A stretch of 64,000 nucleotides of DNA, from the NCBI RefSeq assembly GCF_030867145.1, contig NC_134434.1, positions 7,750,001-7,814,000 of the forward strand, in the 5' to 3' direction. How positions within the stretch are numbered: position 1 is the first letter of the stretch; the number at the start of each line of letters is the position of its first letter. Source of the DNA: Opisthocomus hoazin. Lineage: Eukaryota; Chordata; Aves; Opisthocomiformes; Opisthocomidae. Below are positions 46,325 through 57,957 of the stretch, one piece after another. The position numbers were made by a program, and so were the translations under genes. The notes beneath the pieces are model-generated. The model did no database searches, had not been told where the DNA came from, and saw only the letters and a program-made list of their open reading frames with translations.

Positions 46325-47882
46325 ATGGTCCCGGTGCCCAACAGCACGGTGGCGGCGTGGGCCAGCGAGGCGGCACAGCCAGAGCCGGAGAGGTCACCGT
46401 GCGTGGTCGGCATCTTCCCCGTGGTGTATTACAGCGTGCTCCTGGGGCTGGGGCTGCCAGGTGAGGGGGCTGGGGCGGGGGGGCTGCCTGGGAGCGCGGG
46501 GGGGGGCAGCACCCACCTAGGTGCCAAGCCCCTGCGAGGGGTGCTGAGCTGTGCACCCTGCGCTGCCGGCAGAGCCTCAGCTCCCGTCCCAGCCCCTGGG
46601 GTTTTGGGGACGGGGACCCTCAGGGGTTGGGGGGCAGCCAAGCTGCTCCCCCCGGCCTCGGGGCCGGCGCCCGCTGCGGAGCCCGTCCGCGGGTGCCAGG
46701 TGCCGCGGCAGCCGGGACAGATGGTATCTGCGTTGCTTGGGCTGACACGCGGAAGGGATTAATCAGCTCGGCAAATCCCCAGCGCCGCGTGATATTTATA
46801 GCTCCCCGCCGGGGCCTGGGGCCGCTCGCCTGGGCACCCCCGGGGTCCCGGTGCTGCGGGGGGGGGCTGTGACCCCCAGGGTCTCACCGCCACACGTCAC
46901 TCCGCTCCCTCCAGTGAACATCCTGACCGCCGTGGCCCTGTCCCGCCTGGCCACGAGGACCAAGAAGTCGTCGTACTGGTACCTGCTGGCCCTGACCGCC
47001 TCCGACATCCTCACCCAGGTCTTCATCGTCTTCGTGGGCTTCATCCTGCAGACAGCCATCCTGGCGCGGGCGGTGCCCAGTGCCTTCATTCACACCGTCA
47101 ACGTGTTGGAGTTCACGGCCAACCACGCTTCCATCTGGGTCACCGTCCTGCTGACCGTGGACCGCTACGTGGCCCTCTGCCACCCGCTGCGGTACCGTGC
47201 TGTCTCTCACCCGCGGCGCACCCACAAGATCATCGCGGGCGTCTTCGCCGCGGCGCTGGCCACGGGCGTCCCCTTCTACTGGTGGCTGGACGCGTGGCGT
47301 GACGCCGACCCCCCCACCGCCCTGGACAGGGTGCTCAAGTGGGTGCACTGCGTCACTGTCTACTTCTTGCCGTGCGGCATCTTCCTGGCCACTAATTCCG
47401 TCATCATCCTCAAGCTGAAGCGGCGAAGGCTCTCGGGGGGCGGCCGGCCCCGCCTGAGCAAGACCATGGCCCTCCTCCTGGCCGTCACCACCGTCTTCAT
47501 CATCCTCTGGGCTCCCCGGACCATCGTAATGATCTGTCACCTCTACGTGGCCTCGGTCAAGAGGGACTGGCGCGTGCACCTGGCCTTGGACGTTGCCAAC
47601 ATGGTGGCCATGCTCAACACCACCCTCAACTTCTTCCTCTACTGCTTCGTCAGCCGGACCTTCCGCCGCGCGGTGGGCGAGGTGCTCCGGGCCCACCTCC
47701 GCCACGGCCCCCCGCCTGGCGGCGCCCGCTCCCCACCCGCAGCCCTGAAGCCCCTGGAGCTGCTCCCTGGCACAGCCCTCGGAGCTGGGACCGCTGCCCG
47801 CCGGGGCGATGCTCGGCTGGGGGTCCCGGTGCTCACCCGGCATGCGGCGGGACCACCTCTCCTCCATAAACCGCTGTGCTGA
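46325..47882 (+). CDS. GPR142: probable G-protein coupled receptor 142
   Basis: Exons 46325-46460 and 46915-47882 join in phase to 367 residues. Diagnostic matches to GPR142: [20 protein letters not shown] (TM1), [27 protein letters not shown] (TM2), [20 protein letters not shown] with the DRY motif, [27 protein letters not shown] and [20 protein letters not shown]6 has LWAP in place of CWxP, and TM7 has a degenerate NPxxY, as in the human protein. The family is a Gq-coupled receptor for aromatic amino acids (tryptophan, phenylalanine), best known from pancreatic islets. The start is uncertain: the exon opens at the AG at 46,303-46,304 and its frame is open upstream of the ATG at 46,325. Human GPR142 has a longer N-terminus, so an upstream coding exon may exist. 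A sequon NST lies near the N-terminus. No clear poly(A) signal was found. Confidence 0.9.
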
Positions 47883-50700
47883 GACCAAAATGCTGCCTGG
47901 GTCCGGCTCCTGCGAGCGGCTGGGACGGGGGCACCCTGCACCAGCACCCCCGGGCTCGGTGTCCCTCTGCTCAGTCCCTGCCCTGGGAGTGCTGGGAGGG
48001 AGCGTCCTTGGGGTCCCGTGTCCCCGGGGTCCCACGTCCCCAGCTACGGGGCCTGGGCACCTGGTAAGACCCCGGCTCTGGGCTCTGCTGTCCCCAGCCC
48101 CCACCCGTTCTCCCCCCAGTAACACCAGTGACCCCCCTGGGAGAGCCGCCCTGCAAGGCTGTGGCCCCCGTCACCCCGGCTGCAGCCCAGCACGAGGGTG
48201 CAGCGTCTCCCACCGGCTGCGAGGGAGGGGGCTCATGACACCCCCCCCGGCACTGAGTGCACCCAGCACCAGTGCTGCCCTCCCAGTTACCCCAGTGCCA
48301 AGCTGGTGTGACGCCGGGCGAGAGACTGGGCTGTGCCAGCCTGTCCCCAGCTGCCACCCAAGGGCAGGGACCAGACGCCCTGCGGAGCTGGCACCCCTGG
48401 CCCCCCACCCCTCCCGTTCCCCCCCCTCCCAAACAGAGCAGCTTCTCCCCTCTGATCCCCCAAAGACCAGGCAGGACAGCACCCAGGGCTGCCTCAGGCG
48501 GGCAGGGGCTCAGCAGGACCCCCGCCCCCCTCCCCCGGGTGATTTGGGGTGCCCCAGGCAGGCTATGCAGCCCCCCTCCCTGCCCCACGGGTTTCTCCCC
48601 TGCCCAAGTCGCTGGGGTGGGATGGAGCTCAGCGTTTGCCCCCGCTGTTGGTGAAATGAGTCCGGACCCCCCCACCCCAGGATGTGGGGGCTGACCCACA
48701 GCGGCACCGTCCCGCAGCCGGGGTCCCGCAGCCAGGGTCCCACAGCCGGCTCGGTCGCCCACTCCCGGTGCGAGGGTTAACCCCCGACCCGGTGGCGCGG
48801 GTGGTACCTGGGAGGTGCTCGCTCCATTAATTCCGGCATGCGAGGCGAGCAGGACAGCGAGAGATTAGATATTAACCCGGCCAGCGCCGCCCGCCCGGCG
48901 GCCACCCACCCCGGGGGGCTGCCAGGGCCGGAGCCCACCTGGGACCCCTCGCCAGGGCTGGAGGGGCCACAGGGCTGGGGGCTCGGCCGGCGAGGGCAGG
49001 GTTTGGCAGGAGCTCTCGCCCCGCTCGCGGCAGGCCGGGACCGCCGCCGGCCCCCCTTCGCCAACCGGCGCTTATTTACTTGGAGAGGGAGGTGGAAACG
49101 CGCTGACGGCGTCCGCCGGCGGTGAGGGGCTCTGGTCTGGGCAGAACCAGCTCGGGTGGGAAACAGCTCGGCAGCCCCGGCACGGGAGGCAGCTGGGAGG
49201 GCGAGCGGGACCCCTGTGGCCCCAGCTACGGGTCTCGCCGTCCCGAGGTGAGCCGCCGCGGTGCTGGGACTCAATCGGCCATGCCCGCTGTGCCCACCGA
49301 GCCAGCCACACCAGCCGTGCCCACCGTGCCCACCACGCCAGCCGTGCCAGCCGCCGGCCCCTGCAGCTCCCCAGGAAAGGTAAGCCTGGAAAAAATGCGC
49401 CCGGCGTGCTGATATTTTCGGAGGGAGCTTGGCCCAGGTCCCGGCGCTGTGCCGAGCGGCATCCCGGCCCCTCACCGCGGCTGCTGCACCCGCTCTGCCC
49501 GGTCCCACCGTGGGGACCGCGGTCCCCAGCCCACCCACGGCAGTGGGGAGCCGGGAGGGAGCTCTGCCCTCGCCGAAACGGCTGTGCCAGGCGCCGGTCG
49601 CCCCGGCACGCCGAGGGCAGCCGGTGCCTCGCAGCCCACGGCTGGTCCCCGCCGGGCGGCCAGCACATGGTGGCATCGCACCCAGCCGCCCCGGCGAGGA
49701 GTTTCTGTAGGACCTACAAAAACCCCAGGAGTGCACGGCGAGGGCTGGGAAGCTGGGAGGGTGCCGGTGGGAAGGGAGGGGAAGGAAACCACCCGCCGTT
49801 GCGGGGGGACAGGAGGGCGAAAGCGTCGGTGGGACGGCCGCCCGCCGGTGGCCCCGCGGGGGTTGCGGGGGGCTCGTGCTGAGTCAGCAGCCGGGAAGCC
49901 CGCGGCCCCGCGCGGCGGAAGGAAGCAGCCGGCAGGAAGCCGCGTGCGGCGTGGCCTCTCCGCAGCCCGGGCCCGGGTCAGCACCGGCGCGGGGGTGGCA
50001 GGGCAGCCGGCCCGCGCTCCCGGCGCCGCTTACCCGAGGCCGAGCCTTCGCCGGGGAGCGAGGGCTACCGCCGGGCCCCGCCAGCCTGAACCCCGACTCC
50101 TTGGGGAAACTGAGGCACGAGAGCCCACCGCAGAGCCCCACCGCAAGGGCACACGCGAGCGCACACGCCGCGGCACGGAGGGACGATCCTGCCCCGGCCG
50201 CCGTCCCGAAGCCGAGCGCCCGTTCGGAAGCGGGAGGGCGGGCGGCAGCGGGTGCAGCACCCAGCCCAGACACGCCGTCTCGTCCCCGCGGGCTCCGGTC
50301 CTCGTGCCGCGGGTGCTGCCGGCTCTGGCGCTGCCTCCATGTCTCCTCGGATGGTTTCCACCCCGGCCGGGTTGGGGGAGGACCCGCCGGAGGCGCGTTG
50401 AACTTTCGTCTGCATCCTTCACCCTCTTGGGTCACCCTCCCGAAATAGCAGCGCCCGCCTGGAAACCTCCGCCGGGGCACCCCGGCTCTCCCGGGGGTCT
50501 TCCCCGGCCCCAGCCATGGGGTGACCGCGGGGGTGCCCATGCCTCTCCGAACCACCGAGCCCCGTTCGGAGCCCCCGGCCCCTCGCAGGAAGGGATTTTC
50601 TGGGGCCCCTGCGGCTTTCACCGCCGGCTGACATTCCTCCGGGGGGCCCCTCGGGGGCTGCGCTGGGGGCTCCCCGCCACAGCCGGGGTATCCTGACACG
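47883..50700. other. intergenic, GPR142 to GPRC5C
   Basis: No gene is recognised. Sequence is GC-rich with a small AT-rich patch at about 48,828-48,880 (TTAATTCC, AGATTAGATATTAACC) and short CCAGCCGTGCCCACC-type repeats at about 49,285-49,350. Long ORFs here and antisense to GPRC5C are artefacts of composition. Confidence 0.5.
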
Positions 50701-52461
50701 GCAAGGCCGCCCGCGGACCCCCACTCCCGGCACCCACCCGGGAGCCCACCCGCCAGCCGGGCGCCCAGCAGCGAGAGGTGGGTGGGTGCGAGGCCTCACG
50801 CGGGCAACGCAGCCCCCAGCTCTGTCCCCCGGGGTCCCCCCGAGCTCAGCGGGACCGGGCTGACCCAGCTCCTCCGCGCTGAGACCCCACAGCCCCCCCG
50901 CCTCCGTCCCCCGGGGTCCCCCCGAGCTCAGCGGGACCGGGCTGAGACCCCACGGACTCACTCCACTGATGACCAGGTACGGGGGTCCCGCGCCGATCCC
51001 CCCTCCGGCCCCCCCAGCCCGGGCTCTCCCCCCGCACCCCGGGGCAGAGCCCCCCGCCAGCTGCGGGACCCCGGCCCCGGCCCCCCTCCCGCGGCGAGGC
51101 AGGTCCCGGCCGGCCCCGGGCCGCACCTCGGGGAGGGGCCGGGCCGGGCAGGCGCGCTCGGTGCGGCGGGACCGGGGCTGGGCTCGGCGCGGGGCACCGG
51201 GAGCCGGTGAGCGGGGACCGGAGGGGGGGCACCGGGAGCCGCGGCAGGAGCGGGTCGGGACCGGCAACCGGAGCCGGCAGCCGCGGGCTCGTCCGGCCGG
51301 GGGGGGGGGCTCCGGCCGAGTTTGGGGGTCGGTACCGGTCGGGAGCGCCTGGAAGCAGGGCGGAACCGAGCGGGGGGCGCGGGGGCTCGGTCCCAGCGCG
51401 GGGCCGGGGGTCCCTGTCCCCATCCCGGCGCGGCAGCCCCGGGTGCGGGGTGGGGGCTGCCCAGCCCTGGGGGGGGACGCGGGGGGGTGCTGGGTGCCGC
51501 TCCTGCCCCAGCCCGGGGTCACCTTGCCGGAGGTCTCCTGGGTTCCCCCCACACCCCCCAGCAGTGGGGCTGAAGCTTCCTCGCTGCCTCCTCTTCGCCG
51601 TGCCCACCTCGTGCTCCACAGGGCTGCAGGAGCAGGGACCCCCCCCGTGCCGTGCCGGAGACCCCTGTGCCGTGCCATGGACCCCCATGCCGTGCTGGGG
51701 ACCCCCGTGCCATGCCAGGGACCCCCGTGCCATGCCATGGACCCCCATGCCGTGCCGGGGACCCCCGTGCCGTGCCGTGGCCGTGCCGTGCCATGGACCC
51801 CCGTGCCATGCCATGGCTGTGCCGTGCCGTGCCAGGCTGCGGCTGTCTGCGTGCCAGCGGCCGGCAGCTCCGGACACGGGACCTGCGCTGGGTCAGTGCC
51901 CGGAGCCGGAGGAGGGAAGTGGGGCAGGAGAAAGGGGAACATGCTGGCACGCGGGGACGAGCCGAGGGGACAGCCCTGTCCCCGGGCGTTACCTCCGCCG
52001 TCCGGCCCCGGCCCGCGTTCGGTGTTCCCGGGGAAGCCACCGGGCAGGGTGCCGCCTGCTCCCGGCACCGGAGGAAGGGATCGGCACAGCCCCGGAGCCG
52101 GCCGCGCTCCGGGAAATCCCGTGGCAGGAGGGAACGTGTGGGGCACAGAGGGGGCTGAGCCCCCCCGGCTGCCTCCGGCCTCCACGCGAGGACGCGACAG
52201 GGGACGCGTGTCTGCTCGGTCCCACCCGGGGCTGCTTCGGGCCGTGGGGGGGTGGGCTCGGCTGTCCCGGCACAGGCGGGGCTCACCGGGACCCGGCTGC
52301 TCGCCGCAGCCCGACGGGAGGGATGCCCAGCTGGGGACCGCGGGCAGGGATGCTCCGAGCCCGGGCAGGGGATGCTGCGAGCCCTGGGGACGGCACAGGC
52401 AGCACCAGGAGCTGAGCCGCGGCCGCGGTCCCCACTTCGTGACACCCCGTCTGTCCCGCAG
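50701..52461 (+). promoter_or_regulatory. GPRC5C: GPRC5C 5' region, CpG-rich, candidate non-coding exon 1
   Basis: The GPRC5C start exon opens after an acceptor at 52,460-52,461 (CTGTCCCGCAG), so a non-coding exon must lie upstream. A CpG-rich block at about 51,000-51,210 ending CCGGGAGCCG with a GTGAGC donor at 51,207 is a plausible first exon. A GTACGG donor near 50,977 is an alternative. Choosing between them needs RNA data. Confidence 0.35.
51625..51850 (+). repeat. GTGCCATGCCATGGACCCC minisatellite
   Basis: Units of about 19-21 bases (GTGCCGTGCCATGGACCCCC, with GGGGACCCCCGTGCCATGCC variants) repeat about ten times upstream of GPRC5C, probably within its first intron. Confidence 0.9.
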
Positions 52462-52503
52462 GGTCCCTGGACGCCCCGCTCGGCGCCCGCACCGCGGCGC
52501 AGG

Positions 52504-54677
52504 ATGGGTGCCGCGGCGGTGCCGGCTGCCTGCGTGCTGCTGGCGCTGCTCCCTGCGGCCGGCGGGCAGCCCACCCCTCCCTCGGGCTGCGGCAAGGACC
52601 TCTCCTCCCTCTACTACAACCTCTGCGACCTCTCGGCGGTGTGGGGAATCGTGGTGGAGGCGGTGGCCAGCCTGGGCGTGGTGACCAGCTTCGTGCTCAC
52701 CATCGTGCTGGTGGCCAGCCTGCCCTTCGTGCAGGACCCCCAGAAGAAGAGCTTGGTGGCCACGCAGGTCTTCTTTCTTCTGGGCACCTTCGGGCTCTTC
52801 TGCCTGACGTTTGACTTCATCGTGGGGCCGGATTTCTCCACCTGCACCTCCCGCCGCTTCCTCTTCGGTGTCCTCTTCGGCATCTGCTTCTCCTGCCTGC
52901 TGGCGCACGCCGTGGCCCTCAACTTCTTGGCACGGAGGAACCGGGGCCCGCGGGGCTGGATGACGCTGGCGGTGGCCCTGCTCCTTGCCTTGGTGGAGGT
53001 CATCATCAACGCCGAGTGGCTCATCATCACGGTGGCGCGGCAGGAGGGCATCTCCGCGGACCCATGCCAGCTGGCGGACGCGGACTTTGTCATGGCGCTC
53101 ATCTACGTCATGTTCTTGCTGGTGGCCGCCTTCGGCACCGCCTGGCCGGCCCTCTGCGGCCGCTACGGCCGCTGGCGCAAGCACGGCGCCTTCATCCTGG
53201 CCACCACCGGCCTCTCCATGGCCATCTGGGTGGCGTGGATGGCCATGTACCTCTACGGGAACCAGCGCGCGGGCCAGAAGCCCGGCTGGGACGACCCCAC
53301 GCTGGCCATCGCGCTGGTGTCCAATGCCTGCGCCTTCCTCCTCCTCTACGTCATCCCCGAGGTGACGCACGTGACGCGGCGGGGCCCTGAGCAGGCCTTC
53401 GAGGACGACGTCTACCCTACGCGCGGGGTGGGCTATGAGACCATCCTCAAGGAGCAGAAGTCGCAGAGCATGTTTGTGGAGAACAAAGCCTTCTCCATGG
53501 ACGAGCCCTCCTTCGGTAGGCGCCGGGGCTCGCCGGGGGCTCTCCGGGGACCCTCTGGCCCCATGGCAGGGCTGGTGTTAGGCTGGCAGCGGTGGCGGCG
53601 AGACGTCTGGCCACGACCCACCCGGGATCGACGCCTGCCGTCATGGTGGCTGCCGAAAACCCGCCGGGCTGGGTCTACCAGTCTGGGCTGAGCAGGGGTG
53701 CTCCCTCCCGGCGCGGGGTGCCCGTGGCTCCCGGCCTGGTGTGGCTCCCGAGACCCTGCCATAACAGGGCCCTGCCCCGGCGAAGGTGTCTGCACCCCCT
53801 GGGGGTCCCGAGCAACCCCCCCGCCTCTCCAGAGACCCTACAATAACAAACCCTGGCCAGGCAGGGGCTGTGCCGGGAGCGCGGCGATGCAAACCCTGGG
53901 GACATCCCTCCCGTCCCCCGGCAAGGGCGCAGAGCAGCTGGCTCCTGAGTCAGCTCATTAAACCTGCTAATGAGGAGCGGCTCCCCGGTTGGGGGGAGAA
54001 AGGGGGGGCTGCGTGGGCCCCCCGTCCCTTCACCATCCCCGTCTCATTGCAGCCAAGAAGCCGGTGTCCCCGTACAGCGGCTACAACGGGCAGCTGCTCG
54101 CCAGCGTCTACCAGCCCACCGAGATGGCTCTGATGCACAAGGGGCCGGTAAGCGCGATGCCGCGCGGCACCGCCGGCCTCTCTGGTGGGGGGACGCTGCG
54201 GTGACGGGGGGCTGGGGGTGCTCCCGGTGCGCCTGCAGCCCCCCCGTGCCCTGCCCCGCAGCCCGAGGGTCCCTACGACGTGATCCTGCCCCGCGTCTCG
54301 GCGGCCAGCCCGGCGGCCGGCAGCGCCAGCTCCACGCTGCGAGCCGAGGACGCCTTCGCGGCGCAGGGCCGGCACGCCGGCGCCCAGCGGGACGCCAGGA
54401 GCTGCCAGGTGGGTTAATGTGCAACGCGGCGGGCGGCGGAACCGGCACCGAGCTCCAGCCCGCGGCCGGGGGCAAAGTCCGTCCCTGCTGTGTCATCTCC
54501 CGTGGGAGGGCAGGGGTGGCTGTGCCCAGAGCCCTGGAGCAAGCCAGCGCCGGCGCGAGCGTGGCGGCACCTTGTGCCGGTGCCAGCTGGCCCGTGCCAT
54601 GGTCCCACCACGACCACGCCACGCCTGTCCCGCTCTGCCCGCAGGTGCAGTCCCCGTATGGCAGGAACCGGTGGTGA
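52504..54677 (+). CDS. GPRC5C: G-protein coupled receptor family C group 5 member C
   Basis: Coding exons: 52504-53515, 54053-54147, 54262-54408 and 54645-54677, summing to 1287 bases or 428 residues. The protein opens with a signal peptide (VPAACVLLALLPAAGG) and a short extracellular N-terminus (LSSLYYNLCDLSAVWGIVVE). The single large exon then carries all seven TM segments (for example TSFVLTIVLVASLPFVQD, ATQVFFLLGTFGLFCL, RRFLFGVLFGICFSC, EVIINAEWLIIT, DDPTLAIAL). The cytoplasmic tail has the family-typical YPTRGVGYETILKEQK, MFVENKAFSMDEP and SPYSGYNGQLL blocks. GPRC5C (RAIG3) is a retinoic-acid-inducible class C orphan receptor of the plasma membrane. Without the large Venus-flytrap domain its ligand remains unsettled. 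In human the CD300 cluster follows; here CCDC137 follows instead. Confidence 0.97.
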
Positions 54678-55325
54678 AGCTCCCCGTGGCACGGGTCCCG
54701 CAGTGCCAGCGCAGCCGCAGCCTCACCGTCCCGCTGCCAAGGTCTCGCCAAGCCTTGTCCCGCCCCGCCACGTCCGTCCCGCCGGACGCGGTGCCAGAGC
54801 CAGCGCTCCCGCCTGCCCGTCGTGGCACCCGCAAGCTGCCAGCTCTGCCTGGACCCCCCCCGCGTCCCTGCCGCTGTCCCCACCGCAAGGACCGGCTCCC
54901 GTGGGGCCCCCCCCGAGTCGTCAGGGGCTGCTGGGACTCCTGCCCGGGGCTCCCCCAGCACCGAGCCCCAGTTCCACGTGGACCCTGGCCAGCCCCGGGG
55001 ACGTGGCAGGCCCTGAGCCGAGCCAGCACTGTCCTGCCGCAGGGCACAAGGTGACTCGCAGCTCCCCCCAGCCCCGGCTCCCACCGTGCCTCAGTTTCCC
55101 CACTGCCGGGGAAGGGGAGGCGGCTGCTCGGGGGTCTGGGGGATCAGTGCCTTGTTGGGGTTGGGGACCCAGCACCCTCGGGCTCCGGCTGCCTTCTCGG
55201 TGCCTTCCCCGCTCGGGGGAGCAGGGGGGGGAGCTGGGCCCCCCACCCTCCCCGCGGCTTTCTCCGTTGTTCTTCCTCTTCCCCTTTTTTTCAGGTCAGA
55301 CCCAATAAAGGTGAGTTTTCCTACG
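54678..55325 (+). other. GPRC5C: GPRC5C 3' UTR
   Basis: The region from the stop codon to the AATAAA at 55,304 contains no other gene or repeat that I can see. Confidence 0.7.
55304..55309 (+). promoter_or_regulatory. GPRC5C: GPRC5C poly(A) signal AATAAA
   Basis: CCCAATAAAGGTGAG follows a T-rich stretch 627 bases after the stop. It is the first canonical signal on the plus strand after GPRC5C. Confidence 0.8.
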
Positions 55326-56869
55326 CCGTGCTGTAGCAGGGGGCCCGTGATGGGGTGGGGGGCCACCCAGCCCTGCCACCGCCTGCTCCCGCATCCCCCA
55401 TCCCCACCGTGGCCACCGTGCCGGCACGCTCAGCCCCACGTCCCGCTCCTGGGGGGCACAAGGCGGGGGGCTCAGGGCAGGACCCCCAGCCCCTGCTCCC
55501 CATCCCCACTGCGGCCACCATGCTGGCACACTTGGCCCCAAATCCCGCTCCTGGTGGTCACAAGGCGGGGGGCTCAGGGCAGGACCCTCAGCACCCCCAG
55601 CCCCTGCTCCCCGTCCCCCACCGCGGCAGCACGCACCGGGCCGGGCGCGCTGCCGGGATCCGGCACCGTGGCAGGGCAGGCAGACGGGCTGCCCGGCGGG
55701 AAGCGGCACGGCGCCGAGGACGCGCCAAGGTCGAGAGCGGTTTCTCCTGCCCAGATTGCCTTTCCCCTCCGCAGCGATTTCTCCGGCCGGGCAGGAAGCC
55801 TGCGGCCGCGGTCGGCAGCGCCGTGAATTATTCAGGGGCTGAAATGGCTGCGCGGGGGGCAGCCGGGTGACCCGGTCTCCTTGAGCCGGAGCCGGTGACC
55901 CTGCTTGGGCAGGGGGTTGGGGTGGGTGACCCACAGAGGGCCCTGCCAACCCTGCCATGCTGGGGTTCTGTGGTGGGGCTGCCCGTGGCTGTGGGCATGA
56001 ACACCGTGCAAGCAAGAGTTTGGCACGCACGGCGTCCCGGCCGTGCCCTTGCCGGCTGGCACAGGCGCGCGCTGCCGGCTGCGTGGCCGCGAGGGCCGGG
56101 CATGGCCATGGGAGCCGGCTGTTTGCAGTAGGGTCCGGCTGCGTCACCCGCGGTCACCTGGCAGTGGGGACGTCTCCATGCAGCACCAGGGACTCGATGT
56201 CCCCAGGGCCACAACCACTGGCACAGAACAGCCCCAGTGTGTCCACCCGCAAGCCTGGCCCTGGGCGGTGTCCCCAGCTATGGCGCGGCACAGCAGAGTC
56301 ACCCAAAAAATGAGAAGCCAAGGCCCTGTCCCCACGCAGCTCTGGCAGGGGACACCAGAGCAGCCAGCAGCTCCGCTCCCGGTGCCCAGCCCCTCCGGAA
56401 GCCTGCGATCCCACCGGCTGCCGTCAGCACCGGCCGCAGAGCTGGAGCCGGCCCCGCTCCAACAGGCAACGCTTTGTGCCGGCGCGGTGGCACGGGGCCA
56501 CGGAACAGCGCTGCCTTTGTCCCGCACAGGTGAGGCCGCAGGCGGGAGCCGGGGGGCTGCCGGCCCCTGTGGGGTGCGTGCCAGGTCCGGCTCACGTGGG
56601 GCCTTGCGGCTGTGCCCGATGGCGCAGGATTGGTGTCGGGGCAGCCATGGGGCTGGGGCAGCGTCGCCGGTGGCAGGGAGGGCACCGCAGGCACCGTGAC
56701 CTGGGCTGTCTGCCAGGGACGAAGGCAGGGAGGTGATGCTGAGGGCGGGGGTGAGCACGGCTGCAGCCGGAGGGCTCACCCCACATCCCCGAGCGGTGAC
56801 AACAGGAGAGTTGACACCGCGCAGGGGAGTCCTGCGCGATGCTCCGTGTCCCCACAGCTCACACACAGA
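55326..56869. other. intergenic, GPRC5C to CCDC137, with a CR1 tail
   Basis: No gene is recognised. Two similar GGGGGCACAAGGCGGGGGGCTC-type stretches at about 55,450 and 55,560 form a short imperfect duplication of about 110 bases. This interval holds the join between blocks that are about 7 Mb apart on human 17q. Confidence 0.5.
55893..55974 (+). mobile_element. CR1 LINE 3' tail fragment
   Basis: GGTGACCCTGCTTGGGCAGG, GGTGACCCACAGAGGGCCC and a GGGTTCTGTGG end identify the last 80 bases of a CR1. The upstream part is missing. Confidence 0.88.
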
Positions 56870-57460
56870 ATCACACACAGCATGGTGGGGGTTGGCAGGG
56901 CCCTCTGTGGGTCACCCAGCCCAACCCCCTGCCCAAGCAGGGTCACCCACAGCAGGCTGCACAGCACCGCGGCCAGGCGGGGCTGGAATATCTCCAGAGA
57001 AGGAGACTCCACAGCCTCCCTGGGCAGCCTGGGCCAGGGCTCCGTCACCCTCAGAGGGAAGAAGTTCTTCCTCATCTTCAGCTGGAGCTTCCTCGGCTTC
57101 AGTTTGTGCCCGTTGCCCCTTGTCCTGTCGCTGGGCACCACTGGAAAGAGTCTGGCCCCGTCCTCCTGACCCCCACCCTGCAGATATTTAGAGGCATTTC
57201 TAAGGTCCCCTCGCAGCCTTCTCTTCTCCAGGCTGAACAGGCCCAGCTCCCTCAGCCTCTCCTCGGAGGAGAGATGCTCCAGTCCCCTCCTCATTCTCGC
57301 AGCCCTCCGCTGGACTCTCTCCAGTAGCTCCTCATCTTTCTTGAACTGGGGAGCCCAGCACTGGACACAGCACTGCAGATGGGGCCTCCCCAGGGCAGAG
57401 CAGAGGGGGAGGAGAACCTCCCTGACCTGCTGCCCACAGTCCTCCTAATGCACCCCAGGA
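56870..57460 (-). mobile_element. CR1 LINE between GPRC5C and CCDC137
   Basis: The inverted copy opens with ACACAGAATCACACACAGC and GGGCCCTCTGTGGGTCACCC and ends near CCACAGTCCTCCTAATGCAC. It shares nearly every box with the copies at 33.6 and 37 kb, so these three belong to one subfamily. The ORF2 tail is partly open on the minus strand. Confidence 0.96.
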
Positions 57461-57957
57461 GCCGGGATGGGAGCCAGAGGGGTCACGGCCAGGCACTGGG
57501 GTCTCCCCCCAAGCTGAGCAACGAGGGTCCTACCCAGCCAGAGTCCCCCAGGGCCAGCCTGCAGAGAGTGACAGTGACAATATGCCCGCTGCGGGCTGGG
57601 ACTGCCATGTGCCAGCGTGCCACCTGGCACGTCAACCGGCACCGCCGCACACACCGGCACAGCCGTGTCCCTTCCGGGAAGCCGGGCAGGCACAGACGCG
57701 CTCACGCCATCAGCGCTCAGCGGCACGTTTACTACGAGCAGGTCCAGGACACCGCGGGGGTTCCAGCGCCGGCACCGAGCCCGTGGGTGCCCCGAGCCGA
57801 GGTGCGGGGCTGCGGGGAGCCCCACGGCTCAGCAACGGCAACAGAAGAGCGGGGTCAGGACAACCGCTCCCCTCGAGTCCCGGGGGTCCCGCGCTGCCCG
57901 CGTGCTGCCCGCACCCCCTCGCTGGGAGCGGGGAGGCCCAGCTCCTCCAGGCTTGGC
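57461..57957 (-). other. CCDC137: CCDC137 3' region
   Basis: This GC-rich stretch follows the CCDC137 stop on the minus strand. No AATAAA was found. An AGTAAA variant (TTTACT on plus, 57,728-57,733) about 225 bases after the stop may serve as the poly(A) signal. Confidence 0.4.

Noticed and set aside
50419-53370. A 983-codon open frame on the minus strand across the GPRC5C start exon
   Set aside because: It is antisense to a clear seven-TM coding exon, has no domain I know, and is explained by the GC-rich third positions of GPRC5C and a CpG-rich 5' region that lacks stops.
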